From NCBI RefSeq assembly GCF_024362785.1, contig NZ_CP093301.1, forward strand, positions 310,001 to 374,000: DNA of 64,000 nt, read 5' to 3'. Below are positions 15,816 through 24,449 of this stretch, piece after piece. Position 1 is the stretch's first letter; every line of letters starts with the position of its first letter. The stretch is from Evansella sp. LMS18 (GTDB taxonomy: Bacteria > Bacillota > Bacilli > Bacillales > Salisediminibacteriaceae). The notes under the pieces are model-generated. The model was not told the DNA's origin and made no database searches. It saw nothing but the letters and a program-made list of their open reading frames with translations. The position numbers and the translations under genes are program-made.

Positions 15816-15851
15816 AAGGACGCCTGTTTTTAACCGCCATTCTTAGCGTCC
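15812..15851 (-). terminator. Terminator of the 171-aa membrane protein gene
   Basis: On the minus strand, GGACGC/GCGTCC stem with a long loop, followed by T6. Confidence 0.65.
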
Positions 15852-15870
15852 TCTAATGGGCTGGCAGAAC

Positions 15871-16386
15871 TTATAAATATTTAGAAATCTTTTCCTTTGA
15901 ATTTTTCCAGTCATTTAATAACAACTTCAGGTAATCTTCCGGGCCAATATCGGTTTGACCCCCATTTAAATCTTTCCTTAGATTAACCATAAACTTTGCT
16001 GCATCTGCTAAAACTTTTAAATTTTCTTCTTCCGCAGGATGAGGTCCAGTTCCCTCACGTAATACTAAAAAAGATTTCATGGTTTCATCACTACCAAACA
16101 AAAAAACGGCATTAGAGATGTCCCTAAAATTTTGTTCTAACTTCCTTTCTTTTTGTGATTCATTTTTTATTTTTACATTTTCAAAAAAATTCTCTACGAA
16201 ATTCTTATATTTTTCCATTTTTATTGGATGATTCTGCTCAACCGTAATATTTAATTTGTTAAGTTCTGCTCTAAGGTTACTAATCTTTTTTTGATAAAAA
16301 AATTGCGGAATAAAACCTACCCCTAGGAAACCTAAAATCATGATTACAATTTGAGCAATATTAAACCAAAATTCTTCAGTACTCAA
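15871..16386 (-). CDS. Single-pass membrane protein of unknown function (171 aa)
   Basis: An N-terminal transmembrane segment (IAQIVIMILGFLGVGFIPQF) is followed by a cytosolic coiled and helical domain rich in Lys/Glu. The start is TTG 16386, 8 nt after GGAGGGA; no ATG with a site is available. It follows the DUF5677-like gene in the same direction and ends with its own terminator. Same general plan as the 161-aa protein (one TM then helical domain) but no obvious sequence identity. Cargo of the prophage remnant. Confidence 0.65.
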   Translation of the reverse strand: MSTEEFWFNIAQIVIMILGFLGVGFIPQFFYQKKISNLRAELNKLNITVEQNHPIKMEKYKNFVENFFENVKIKNESQKERKLEQNFRDISNAVFLFGSDETMKSFLVLREGTGPHPAEEENLKVLADAAKFMVNLRKDLNGGQTDIGPEDYLKLLLNDWKNSKEKISKYL

Positions 16387-16487
16387 AACTCTCTCCCTCC
16401 TGGAATCTATTTCCTCTCACTCACACTTGGAGAGCCAGAAAACAGTAACCACCTTAATTCCCAGCGTCCCCCATTCGGCTGATAGAA

Positions 16488-17297
16488 CTATTTGTATTTT
16501 GAATAATTGGCGGTTAAAGCCAGTAATGTTCTAAACTTCTTTAACTCCCTATCCATATTATAAAAACTGTACAAACTATCTAAAGTTTCTATTAGAAAGG
16601 TGTTTGCTAATGAAATGTGCATATCGAAGTCCTGTTTATTAGCAATTACTACAGATACTTCATTTTCTTTAAAACGCCACCTACTTAGAGCGTCTTTGGC
16701 ATGTACTTCTTTTGAGAGAAGCCTATACATTAATTCGTACTCTGCATGCATATCAATATTTTTTTTATTGCAAAGTTGTTCTAGGGTCGATGTCTTACCG
16801 TCAAGGTTGTACCAGGCATGTTTAACTTCCCTTAGCCTAAAAACATCTTCAAAATCTCTTTTTAGTTTTTGTACCTCTACTTCATAGGAATCATAATTAG
16901 ATGCTTCCTTTATGCTTTCTATACTCGGATTCCCCAGTAATTCTCTTATATTATTACCTAACTTCCCTGGGGTGGTTATTTTATAATACATTTTTAAATC
17001 ATCTATTTTTTTTGCTGCAAAATAAGATCTACTGTAGATTACATTATCTTTAGAGAGAAGTAATTTTAAATAGACACGGTTTTCTAATATGCTTCTTGAG
17101 ATTGTATCCATGGAGGCATTCTTTTTTAACTCGATTAGCACAATTAATGATTCTATCTTCTCGACCATATCTTCAAACAAAGCTAAGGTTACCACATCTG
17201 ATATATTTAATTCCTTGTTCTTTTTATTAAAATGATTATTTAATATTTTTTCCAAAGCACTGTTCGACTCTTTAAGTGTTTTTTTTAGTAACTTCAA
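16488..17297 (-). CDS. DUF5677-like protein
   Basis: 269 residues from TTG 17297, which has GGGGGGAAGAG upstream; a TTG at 17318 is the alternative. All-helical, with SRSILENRVYLKLLLS (residues ~85-100) and MYRLLSKEVHAKDALSRW, the two conserved blocks I associate with DUF5677 proteins. These are uncharacterised, often in mobile or defence regions. The 5' end overlaps the 3' end of xtrA, so the cargo was likely inserted directly behind xtrA. Family call moderate; function unknown. Confidence 0.65.
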   Translation of the reverse strand: MKLLKKTLKESNSALEKILNNHFNKKNKELNISDVVTLALFEDMVEKIESLIVLIELKKNASMDTISRSILENRVYLKLLLSKDNVIYSRSYFAAKKIDDLKMYYKITTPGKLGNNIRELLGNPSIESIKEASNYDSYEVEVQKLKRDFEDVFRLREVKHAWYNLDGKTSTLEQLCNKKNIDMHAEYELMYRLLSKEVHAKDALSRWRFKENEVSVVIANKQDFDMHISLANTFLIETLDSLYSFYNMDRELKKFRTLLALTANYSKYK

Positions 17298-17496
17298 AAC
17301 TCTTCCCCCCCTCGTCAAACCTCACCCGTTTTAATTTACCCTGATGCGTTACCAGCGTTGTTACACCATGATCCGGCAGGAATGTCTCCCTGGCTTTTCC
17401 ATCTGAAATAAGTATTACAACGGGCTTGTCATATTTTGTAGTATCTATTCCCATTTTACCAGTTATAGGATTAATTTCTATATACTTTAGTCTCAA
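17272..17496 (-). CDS. xtrA: XtrA-like phage protein (PBSX type)
   Basis: 74 residues. MRLKYIEINPITGKMGIDT, PVVILISDGKA and THQGKLKRVRFDEG match the XtrA/YqaO family of PBSX- and skin-type elements, which lies before the late regulator and terminase genes. The start is a TTG with a weak ribosome site, and no upstream phage operon is left. It marks the region as a prophage remnant. Function of XtrA unknown. Confidence 0.82.
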   Translation of the reverse strand: MRLKYIEINPITGKMGIDTTKYDKPVVILISDGKARETFLPDHGVTTLVTHQGKLKRVRFDEGGKSFEVTKKNT

Positions 17497-17541
17497 AGTA
17501 ATAACACTTCTCAGAATATGATATTATTAAGTTAGCGATTG

Positions 17542-17567
17542 ACCGTCCTAGAAGGGGCGGTTTTTTT
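17542..17567 (+). terminator. Orphan plus-strand terminator
   Basis: ACCGTCC/GGGCGGT stem plus T7. No plus-strand gene lies upstream, so it may be left from a deleted gene. Confidence 0.55.
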
Positions 17568-17569
17568 AG

Positions 17570-17910
17570 TTACCCAATAATGTACACTTTCTTGCTGTCA
17601 ATTTTCTCTCTTAACTCTTCCTCTAAATATTCCTTAATTCTCTTCATCGCCTTTATCTTCCATGCCCCTCCATCTGCTTCAAACAGAGCGCACGTTGGGT
17701 CACTTTGCATCCGGAAAACAAACTCACTCTCAGGCTGTTCCACTTCGACGGAGGTCGGTACGGTGCGAGCAGTACCGGATTAGGAACTTTAACATATCCT
17801 GCACTTGCTATCCCTGTTTTGGCTACAACAGATTGGCTTGTCTATTCATTCAGGCAGCCCCGGTTTCCAGTTCCTGCAGTGTAAGTTTCTGAAGTGGCCG
17901 TCCGTCTCTA
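17570..17910 (-). pseudogene. Remnants of two phage genes, one DUF2303 (YfdQ)-like
   Basis: Frame 1 encodes GIASAGYVKVPNPVLLAPYR. After a one-base shift near 17755 it continues SVEVEQPESEFVFRMQSD, then PTCALFEADGGAWKIKAMKR and a stop at 17570. The pattern LAPYR..EVEQPESEFVFRM...ALFEADGGAW is what I recall for the phage DUF2303/YfdQ family. Further upstream a separate tail, RPLQKLTLQELETGAA, ends in a stop. Both are broken, so the early part of the prophage has decayed. Confidence 0.55.
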
Positions 17911-17934
17911 GCTTCTGTGAAGCCCTTGGCTTCT

Positions 17935-17947
17935 AGTCACCATAACA
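17935..17947. repeat. Candidate degenerate attachment site (right end)
   Basis: GTCACCATA at about 17936-17944 repeats the tRNA-Val 3' end plus two following bases (12773-12780) and is preceded by AGCCC as in the T-arm. A terminator hairpin follows both copies. The match is short, so this is only a candidate. Confidence 0.35.
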
Positions 17948-17960
17948 ATACATAGTAAAT

Positions 17961-17991
17961 AAACCCCTTGTTAATTTACAAGGGGTTTTGT
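17961..17991. terminator. Terminator at the end of the prophage remnant
   Basis: AAACCCCTTGT/ACAAGGGGTTT stem with a 5-6-nt loop and T-rich tail on the plus strand. Confidence 0.75.
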
Positions 17992-18036
17992 TAATTTATT
18001 CAAAGCTCACTAGTGATAACTTATTCTACCTCTCCC

Positions 18037-18612
18037 TCACATTAACCTAGTAACCTTTTCTAAATAATCCTTCCTCTCCGCTTCTGTCTCAAAGTTTACC
18101 AGTGCATATTCTCTTTCTTTTCTCAGATACTCCATATAATCCTCGTACTCAGGACCAAACTCAGTTTCTAACTGGTTTTTAATTTTCTTTGCGAGGATGG
18201 GGCTTGCTCCGGATGTGCTGACGGCAATCTTTAGTAACCCTCGTTTTATATATGCCGGGAAATAGAAATTACTCTGCTCCTGGTTATCGACTATATTAAT
18301 GAGGGGAACGTGATGCCTCAATTCCTCAGAAATTCCTTCATTTAGTTCTTTCTCGTTAGTTGCAATTACAGCCAGAAAACAACCTGCGGGAAGGTCCCCG
18401 GCAACGGAACCGATATCCTCCGAGCTGTATGCTTTTTCCACATAATGAAACTGCGGGCGGTATTCCTCCAGTTCCTTCGCCAGCCCCTTACTAATGACTG
18501 TTACTACCGCCCCTTCCCCAAGGAGGAAACGAACCTTCCTTGCTGCAATCCTTCCCCCGCCGATAACGAGGCATTGTCTTCCGTCTAATTTAATCATTAA
18601 TGGTGTGGTCAT
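18037..18612 (-). CDS. sirC: Precorrin-2 dehydrogenase, SirC/YlnF type
   Basis: 191 residues. The NAD-binding loop CLVIGGGRIAARKV is at the N-terminus; then FLAVIATNEKELNEGI, INIVDNQEQSNFYFPAYI and IAVSTSGASPILAKKIK, the usual Met8p/SirC blocks. It oxidises precorrin-2 to sirohydrochlorin. The chelatase is a separate gene (sirB). ATG 18612 follows GGAAG by 7 nt and overlaps the sirB end, so they are coupled. It supplies the siroheme for NirB. Confidence 0.92.
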   Translation of the reverse strand: MTTPLMIKLDGRQCLVIGGGRIAARKVRFLLGEGAVVTVISKGLAKELEEYRPQFHYVEKAYSSEDIGSVAGDLPAGCFLAVIATNEKELNEGISEELRHHVPLINIVDNQEQSNFYFPAYIKRGLLKIAVSTSGASPILAKKIKNQLETEFGPEYEDYMEYLRKEREYALVNFETEAERKDYLEKVTRLM

Positions 18613-19432
18613 CACTACACTTCCCTTCTGCCTCTGCTTCCGCCTCCCCTATCTGCTGTTCTATCCACCTTGCTACCAGATTGTGCGGCACTATCGTTTT
18701 TCCATTCCAAATATAATCCAGACCGTCCAGTTTAGCCGGAATACTTTTCTTCGTTAAGTAGCCTTCGCTTAATACTAATGGGATGACAAGCACTTTGCCG
18801 CCCTTACTCAGCAGATCCTCCGCAGCCTCCCTCAAGTTATCCGGGTAAAGTGACCCATATTCCACCTGCTCAAAAGCAAATCGCCTTTCTAGGCCAGACT
18901 TTATTTTTTCAAGCTGCTCCGACCATTTCTCAGATAAACTAGGTTGCTTGCTTCCATGGGCTGCAATCAGCAGGGACTCTTTCTCAGGCGCCTTTGACAG
19001 TTCCTGAATTTGATCTGATAGAATATCCAGCACTATGGGATGTGCATTCATTGGTTCGCGCCAGATAACTGGCACCTGCAATTTTACTGGCTGAATGTCT
19101 GCTCTGCCGGAAAAAGCATGAGAAATACCTAAAGCAAATTTTATTTCCTCAATATGACTGCTTCCGGAGGACACAAATAACGGGACGATAATAATTTGTG
19201 TAACGCCCATTTCTTCCAGCTCTTCAATTCCCCTTTCAATTGTCATTACACTGAATTCCAGGTAACTAATTACGATAGGGTATGCACACTGAACTTTATC
19301 CACCGTTCTTTTAATTTGATCCTCCCATCCTTGGCTTTTAGATCCATGGGCGATGATTAACACGCCATACTTAGTCTCCAATTTAAAAACTCCCTCTTTT
19401 TTCAGCTGGTCTATCAGCTTCAAATTTTCCAC
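18590..19432 (-). CDS. sirB: Sirohydrochlorin ferrochelatase, SirB/CbiX family
   Basis: 280 residues with two homologous halves. GVLIIAHGSKSQGWEDQI and the second LLIAAHGSKQPSLSEKW hold the metal-binding/catalytic His, and VPLFVSSGSSHIEEI the second His. It inserts Fe2+ into sirohydrochlorin. The start is GTG 19432 with AGGATAGG upstream. The C-terminus is an unusual Glu/Ala run (EAEAEAEG) before the sirC overlap. Divergent from nirB. Confidence 0.92.
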   Translation of the reverse strand: MENLKLIDQLKKEGVFKLETKYGVLIIAHGSKSQGWEDQIKRTVDKVQCAYPIVISYLEFSVMTIERGIEELEEMGVTQIIIVPLFVSSGSSHIEEIKFALGISHAFSGRADIQPVKLQVPVIWREPMNAHPIVLDILSDQIQELSKAPEKESLLIAAHGSKQPSLSEKWSEQLEKIKSGLERRFAFEQVEYGSLYPDNLREAAEDLLSKGGKVLVIPLVLSEGYLTKKSIPAKLDGLDYIWNGKTIVPHNLVARWIEQQIGEAEAEAEGKCSDDHTIND

Positions 19433-19645
19433 ATCGATACCTATCCTTTTGTCACCTAAACCGTATAGAAAGATTGTTAAATAGGAATGTTCAAAAATTC
19501 GACCTATGTTTCACAGGCACTCGGGTAAAACCTGATTATAATTACGTTATAAGCAATTTACATTTCAAGCGTTGTTTTAATAGTGGGAAAATGGGAAACG
19601 CATACTGACATTTCCTTCCCCACATTGATCATACAACAAGTTAAT

Positions 19646-19661
19646 GCCTTTTTTAAAAGGC
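19646..19661. promoter_or_regulatory. 16-bp perfect palindrome upstream of nirB
   Basis: GCCTTTTTTAAAAGGC, 43 bp before the nirB ATG in the sirB/nirB divergent region. Possible operator; no known TnrA, Fnr or NsrR consensus was recognised. Confidence 0.35.
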
Positions 19662-19704
19662 GAATTTGTGAAATGTTGAGCATTTATAACTGGAGGGGGC
19701 CTTC

Positions 19705-22116
19705 ATGATGAAAAAACAGCTGGTGATGATTGGAAATGGTATGGCGGGTGTCCGCTGTATCGAAGAAATACTTAAACGAAATCCTGAGCAATTTGAAATC
19801 ACTATAATTGGGGATGAACCTCACCCTAACTATAACCGCATTATGCTTTCCAATGTACTGCAGGGAAAAGCAGCAATCAATGAGATTACTATAAACGACT
19901 GGAACTGGTATAAGGAATATGGAATCACTCTCTATACTGGCGAAAAGGTTACTGAAATAAGAAAAGATGAAAAAGTAATTGCTACAGATAATGGCCGGAC
20001 TCTTCCATACGACGAGTTAATTATAGCTACAGGATCAAGAGCATTCATTTTACCAATCCCTGGAGCTGACCTGGAAGGTGTGATTGGTTTCCGCACCATT
20101 GAAGATACAGAAAAAATGATCGATATAGCGAGGAAAAAATCAAAAGCGGTTGTCATCGGTGGCGGTCTTCTTGGACTAGAAGCAGCCCGGGGACTGATTG
20201 ATCAGGGCATGGAGGTTCATGTCGTCCACCTGCTGCCAACGCTTATGGAACAGCAGCTCGATCAGCCGGCTGCCAGGATGCTCAAAAAAGATTTAGAGAA
20301 ACAGGGCATGAAGTTCCTGATGGAAAAACAAACAACTGAAATATATGGCAATGAAAATGTGGAAGGTATAAAATTCTCCGACGGCTCCACCATTGAATGT
20401 GACTTAGTGGTTATGGCAGTTGGAATCAGCCCGAACACGAGCCTGGCAAAAGACGCTGGCTTCGATGTGAACCGGGGGATTATTACGGATGACTATATGC
20501 GCACTTCCTTCCCTTCTGTTTATGCGATTGGGGAATGCGCCGAGCACCGTGGGGAAACATACGGCCTTGTAGCTCCCCTTTATGAGCAAGGTGCCGTACT
20601 CGCTGATTTTATTACAGGAAAAGCCACAGAAGGCTATCAAGGAAGTGTTTTATCCACTCAGCTCAAAGTTGCGGGCTGTGATCTCTTCTCGGCCGGTCAA
20701 ATCCATGAAGATGATTCCACAGATTCTATCGTGGTACATGACTCTGTCGCCGGTGTATACAAAAAGGTACTGACCTCTGATAACAAAGTAACAGGTATCG
20801 TTTTGTACGGTGACGCATCTGACGGAAGCAGACTGTTTTCCATGCTGAAAAAAGGAACGGATATTACCGAATTTACAACAGCCTCTATCCTGCAAAAAGC
20901 AGGCGAACAGGAGGATCCGAACCAGCTTATTGCAGAAATGCCTGCTGAGGAGACGGTTTGTGGCTGTAATGGAGTCACAAAAGGGACGATTGTCCGCTCT
21001 GTCCTTGAGGACGGACTTAACACTTATGATGAAGTTAAGATCTGCACAAAGGCCGGCGCGTCCTGTGGAAAATGCAAGCCCATGGTTGAAGCTATACTCT
21101 CTTACACACTTGGTGACTCCTTTGATGCTGCGGCCCAGAAAACAGGAATGTGCGGCTGTACAGAATTAAGCCGTGATGAAGTTGTGGAGCAAATCAAGGA
21201 AAAAGGAATGCAGTCACCAATGGAAGTTCGTTTCGTATTAGGATTCTCAAGCCCTGAAGGCTGCTCAAAATGCCGTCCGGCTCTGAACTATTACATGAGG
21301 ATGCTTTATCCGGAAACATATGAGGATGATAAGGCCTCCCGCTTCGTGAACGAGCGTATGGAAGGAAATATTCAGAAAGACGCGACCTTCTCGGTTATCC
21401 CCCGCATGTACGGCGGAACCACAACGGCAGACGAGCTGATACGGATTGGAGAGGTTGCAAAAAAATATGAGGTGCCGCTCGTTAAGATTACCGGTGCAAG
21501 CCGGATAGGCCTTTACGGTGTAAAAAAAGAGGATCTCCCTCTCGTATGGCAGGACCTGGAGATGCGTTCAGGTTATGCCTATTCCAAATCGTTAAGGAAT
21601 GTAAAGTCCTGTGTCGGTTCCCGTTTCTGCCGTTTCGGAACGAAGGATTCTTTAGGACTGGGTATCACATTGGAGAAAGAGCTTGAGATGATTGACACGC
21701 CTCACAAAATGAAGATGGGTGTGACAGGATGCCCGCGAAACTGTGCGGAAGTGCTCACAAAAGATTTCGGTGTTGTCTGTGTGGAAAACGGCTATCAGCT
21801 TTATTTTGGAGGGAACGGCGGAACGGAAGTAAGAGAAGGTGACTTCCTTGCCATTGCAGCCAAAGAAGAAGAAGTACTGGCGAATGCAAAAGCATATATG
21901 CAGTTTTACCGTGAAACAGGGGTTTATGGTGAGCGAACAGCCACCTGGACAGAAAGAATAGGCTCTAAATTAATTAAAGAAGTTCTCCTGGACAACGCCC
22001 AGCGTGCGGAGCTTATAGAACGCTTTGAACAAGCAAGAAAGACTTACCGCGAAGCATGGGGAGCTATGCTCCAGCATACAGAACAGAAAAAAATGTATGA
22101 AGTGGTCAGGAAATAA
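19705..22116 (+). CDS. nirB: Assimilatory nitrite reductase [NAD(P)H], large subunit
   Basis: 803 residues. Domain order: FAD/NAD pyridine-nucleotide reductase (LVMIGNGMAGVRCIEEIL, then VVIGGGLLGLEAARGL near residue 150), two BFD-like [2Fe-2S] Cys clusters (CGCNG ... CGKCKP; CGCTE ... CSKCRP), and the siroheme/[4Fe-4S] sulfite-nitrite reductase half with CVGSRFCRFG (~residue 637) and TGCPRNCAEV (~673). It reduces nitrite to ammonium. GGAGGGGG precedes the ATG. First gene of nirB-nirD-nasF. Called NasD in B. subtilis. Confidence 0.97.
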   Translation: MMKKQLVMIGNGMAGVRCIEEILKRNPEQFEITIIGDEPHPNYNRIMLSNVLQGKAAINEITINDWNWYKEYGITLYTGEKVTEIRKDEKVIATDNGRTLPYDELIIATGSRAFILPIPGADLEGVIGFRTIEDTEKMIDIARKKSKAVVIGGGLLGLEAARGLIDQGMEVHVVHLLPTLMEQQLDQPAARMLKKDLEKQGMKFLMEKQTTEIYGNENVEGIKFSDGSTIECDLVVMAVGISPNTSLAKDAGFDVNRGIITDDYMRTSFPSVYAIGECAEHRGETYGLVAPLYEQGAVLADFITGKATEGYQGSVLSTQLKVAGCDLFSAGQIHEDDSTDSIVVHDSVAGVYKKVLTSDNKVTGIVLYGDASDGSRLFSMLKKGTDITEFTTASILQKAGEQEDPNQLIAEMPAEETVCGCNGVTKGTIVRSVLEDGLNTYDEVKICTKAGASCGKCKPMVEAILSYTLGDSFDAAAQKTGMCGCTELSRDEVVEQIKEKGMQSPMEVRFVLGFSSPEGCSKCRPALNYYMRMLYPETYEDDKASRFVNERMEGNIQKDATFSVIPRMYGGTTTADELIRIGEVAKKYEVPLVKITGASRIGLYGVKKEDLPLVWQDLEMRSGYAYSKSLRNVKSCVGSRFCRFGTKDSLGLGITLEKELEMIDTPHKMKMGVTGCPRNCAEVLTKDFGVVCVENGYQLYFGGNGGTEVREGDFLAIAAKEEEVLANAKAYMQFYRETGVYGERTATWTERIGSKLIKEVLLDNAQRAELIERFEQARKTYREAWGAMLQHTEQKKMYEVVRK

Positions 22117-22167
22117 TTTTTCCAGACGAATCTCGAACCAGTCATACATTGAATGGAGGAACCGGTG

Positions 22168-22485
22168 ATGAATCTGACAATAGAACGTGTGAAACTATTT
22201 AATTTAAATGAGCTGCCTGTATTAATGGGCAAAGAGACAGAAATAAATGGAGTGTCCATCGCAGTTTTCCGCTTAAGCAATGGAGATGTCCGGGCAATCG
22301 GGAGCCGCTGCCCCCATACTAACGGACCACTGGCGGAAGGTATTGTGGCAGGAGAATACGTATACTGCCCGCTCATGGACTGGAAGGTTTCCCTTATAAC
22401 CGGGGAAGTACAGCCGCCAGACGAAGGCAGAGTTGAAACTTATAAAACAGAAGTAATAAATGGAGAAGTCTTTATACTTCTTTAA
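22168..22485 (+). CDS. nirD: Nitrite reductase small subunit, Rieske-type, with altered ligand
   Basis: 105 residues from ATG 22168 (GGAGGA 7 nt upstream). The Rieske fold is clear. The first ligand pair is GSRCPHTNGPLAEG, but the second reads YCPLMDWKV where CPLHDW would be expected: the His ligand is Met. Enteric NirD also lacks Rieske ligands and works without a cluster, so the protein may still be functional as a structural subunit. Between nirB and nasF. Confidence 0.93.
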   Translation: MNLTIERVKLFNLNELPVLMGKETEINGVSIAVFRLSNGDVRAIGSRCPHTNGPLAEGIVAGEYVYCPLMDWKVSLITGEVQPPDEGRVETYKTEVINGEVFILL

Positions 22486-22498
22486 ATGGGGGATGGAA

Positions 22499-23908
22499 AT
22501 GAGCGGGTTTGTATCGTTTGTGGGGGCTGGTCCCGGGGATATTGGGCTGATAACAGAAAAAGGAATACGCCGTTTAAAGAGCGCTGATGTTGTATTATAC
22601 GACCGGCTGGCGAATCCAAGGCTACTCAGATTTACGAAGCCGGACTGCAGGCTCGTTTACTGCGGAAAGCTGCCAGACCGCCATGTTATGCGTCAGGATA
22701 TGATTAACAGGGCACTCACAGATTTTGCTTTACAGGGCCTTCAGGTGGTTCGTCTAAAAGGAGGAGACCCTTCCGTTTTCGGCCGTGTCGGTGAAGAAGC
22801 GAAAGCACTCAAAGAGGCTGGTATTGAATATGAAATCGTGCCAGGCGTTACCGCAAGTGTCGCAGCAGCCAGCTACGCCGGGATCCCGGTAACACACCGG
22901 GATTACAGTACGAGCTTTACGGTACGAACAGGCCATTACTGTTCCAATAGTACTGGAAAAATAAATGAATCTGTGAAGAACGCTGATACCATTGCTTACT
23001 ATATGGGGATAAAAAATCTGCCTGCACATTGTGACCAATTAATAAAAGACGGGCTGCCATCAACAACAAAGATTGCTGTTGTTGAATGGGCGACTACCGG
23101 AAAACAGCGCACAGTGGAAGGATCACTGGAAACGATCAATGAAAAAGTGATTTCAAACAAAATTCAGAATCCTGCTATGGTGATTATCGGTGATGTTGTA
23201 TCAATGAGAAAGGAGCTTGCATGGTATGAGAAGAAGCCCCTTCTCGGCAAGCGTTTATTAATTGCAAAAGCTTCTCCTTCAGAAAGTGAAATAGAGAGGT
23301 ATTTCCTTGATTCAGGCGCGGAAGCGTATGCTTTCCCTACTCTTACAATGAAGAAAACCAAACTGTCCAACGAAGATGTTGAGCATATCACGGGAAGTGG
23401 CAGGCTTATATTTACCGCTCCGGAAAGTATCGATATCGTTATGGAATCTTTACTTGAAGCAGGTTTTGATGTACGTGACCTCCCCCGCTGGATTGGCTGT
23501 TTGTCAGAAAAAACGTTGCAGGCATTACGGTTAAAAGGGATCATTGGCCATAAACTTCAGAAGACGGAAGCAAATTCTGTTGTTGTTGGCCCTGAATCAC
23601 AACAATTCAATGTTACTTTTTCCACTCATCGCATTGTAAGAGACCAACGATTCAAGGAGCTGGAAGAGAGGCTCCTAGCTGAAGAGAAGTGGGAGACTGT
23701 TGTTTTTCCGAACCGCTCCTCTGTAGACTGGTTTACGCAGGAAGCTGATGCTGCCGGACTTCCCCTGTCTTTATTGAAGTTTGCGTATATTGGCAATCAG
23801 GTAAAGGCGTATGCTGAGGAAAAAGGGTTCCAGGAGATAGACGAGGAAATACAGCGTGAGATAGAAAGCTGGAAAACAAATAGAAGCAAGGTTGTATCGG
23901 CTGGCTAA
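22499..23908 (+). CDS. nasF: Uroporphyrinogen-III C-methyltransferase fused to HemD-like domain (NasF)
   Basis: 469 residues. N-terminal SUMT: FVGAGPGDIGLITEKGI, VLYDRLANPRLL, VRLKGGDPSVFGR and PGVTASVAAASYAGIPVTHR. C-terminal ~220 residues resemble uroporphyrinogen-III synthase (HemD), as in B. subtilis NasF (483 aa). It converts uroporphyrinogen III to precorrin-2 for siroheme. ATG 22499 follows GGGGG; an ATG at 22460 inside nirD has no site. With sirC and sirB the window has the complete branch to siroheme. Confidence 0.93.
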   Translation: MSGFVSFVGAGPGDIGLITEKGIRRLKSADVVLYDRLANPRLLRFTKPDCRLVYCGKLPDRHVMRQDMINRALTDFALQGLQVVRLKGGDPSVFGRVGEEAKALKEAGIEYEIVPGVTASVAAASYAGIPVTHRDYSTSFTVRTGHYCSNSTGKINESVKNADTIAYYMGIKNLPAHCDQLIKDGLPSTTKIAVVEWATTGKQRTVEGSLETINEKVISNKIQNPAMVIIGDVVSMRKELAWYEKKPLLGKRLLIAKASPSESEIERYFLDSGAEAYAFPTLTMKKTKLSNEDVEHITGSGRLIFTAPESIDIVMESLLEAGFDVRDLPRWIGCLSEKTLQALRLKGIIGHKLQKTEANSVVVGPESQQFNVTFSTHRIVRDQRFKELEERLLAEEKWETVVFPNRSSVDWFTQEADAAGLPLSLLKFAYIGNQVKAYAEEKGFQEIDEEIQREIESWKTNRSKVVSAG

Positions 23909-23950
23909 AATAAAGTTTTTGTTCCATTCTGCAATCCTGCAAAGAAAAGA

Positions 23951-23990
23951 TGCACAACCGGCGGCTCCCCCCGCTGGCTGTGCATTTTTT
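23951..23990 (+). terminator. Terminator of nirB-nirD-nasF
   Basis: Long stem TGCACAACCGGCGG with CCGCTGGCTGTGCA, then T6. Confidence 0.9.
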
Positions 23991-24021
23991 CTATGGGTTT
24001 ATTTCTGAAAACATAAGCGCC

Positions 24022-24297
24022 TCAGACAGTTAGTTTTTCCAGCGCCATCTGCTTCAGCTCTTCTATCAACGAAGGTGCATACAAACCAGTAATTATTTCA
24101 AATCTATGATTTTTATCATTCCAGGCCAGAATATCAGAAACGGTCCACTCCCCTTCTTCCTGGAAGCGTTTTTTAAGAACTACTATCCCGTCTATGTTTT
24201 CAGGATTATCTCTTGATTCATATTTTATGGAAACTGTCAGATCGAGATTCTTTTTCAATAAATTTATATCAGATAACTCAGCGGTTTTTATATACAT
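24022..24297 (-). CDS. Hypothetical 91-residue protein
   Basis: GAGGATGTGAGG lies just before the ATG. Sequence pattern: MYIKTAELSDINLLKKNL, GIVVLKKRFQEEGEWTV and a C-terminal helix LIEELKQMALEKL. Looks like a small soluble alpha/beta protein. Not recognised. It stands alone between the nir operon (convergent) and the SDR gene. Confidence 0.65.
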   Translation of the reverse strand: MYIKTAELSDINLLKKNLDLTVSIKYESRDNPENIDGIVVLKKRFQEEGEWTVSDILAWNDKNHRFEIITGLYAPSLIEELKQMALEKLTV

Positions 24298-24449
24298 TTC
24301 CTCACATCCTCTTCTATCAGGATGGCCAGAAAGTGAGGAATTTATTAAAGGTGAGTGCTTTTTATTTAAACGGCATTATAAAAGGTACATCAGCCAATGT
24401 GATGCACCTTCTTCATTAAGAATATTTCAGAAAAGTCAGAAGTCTTCTA

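Noticed and set aside
17580-17892. Plus-strand ORFs opposite the DUF2303-like remnant
   Set aside because: The minus strand carries the recognisable protein pattern, although broken.
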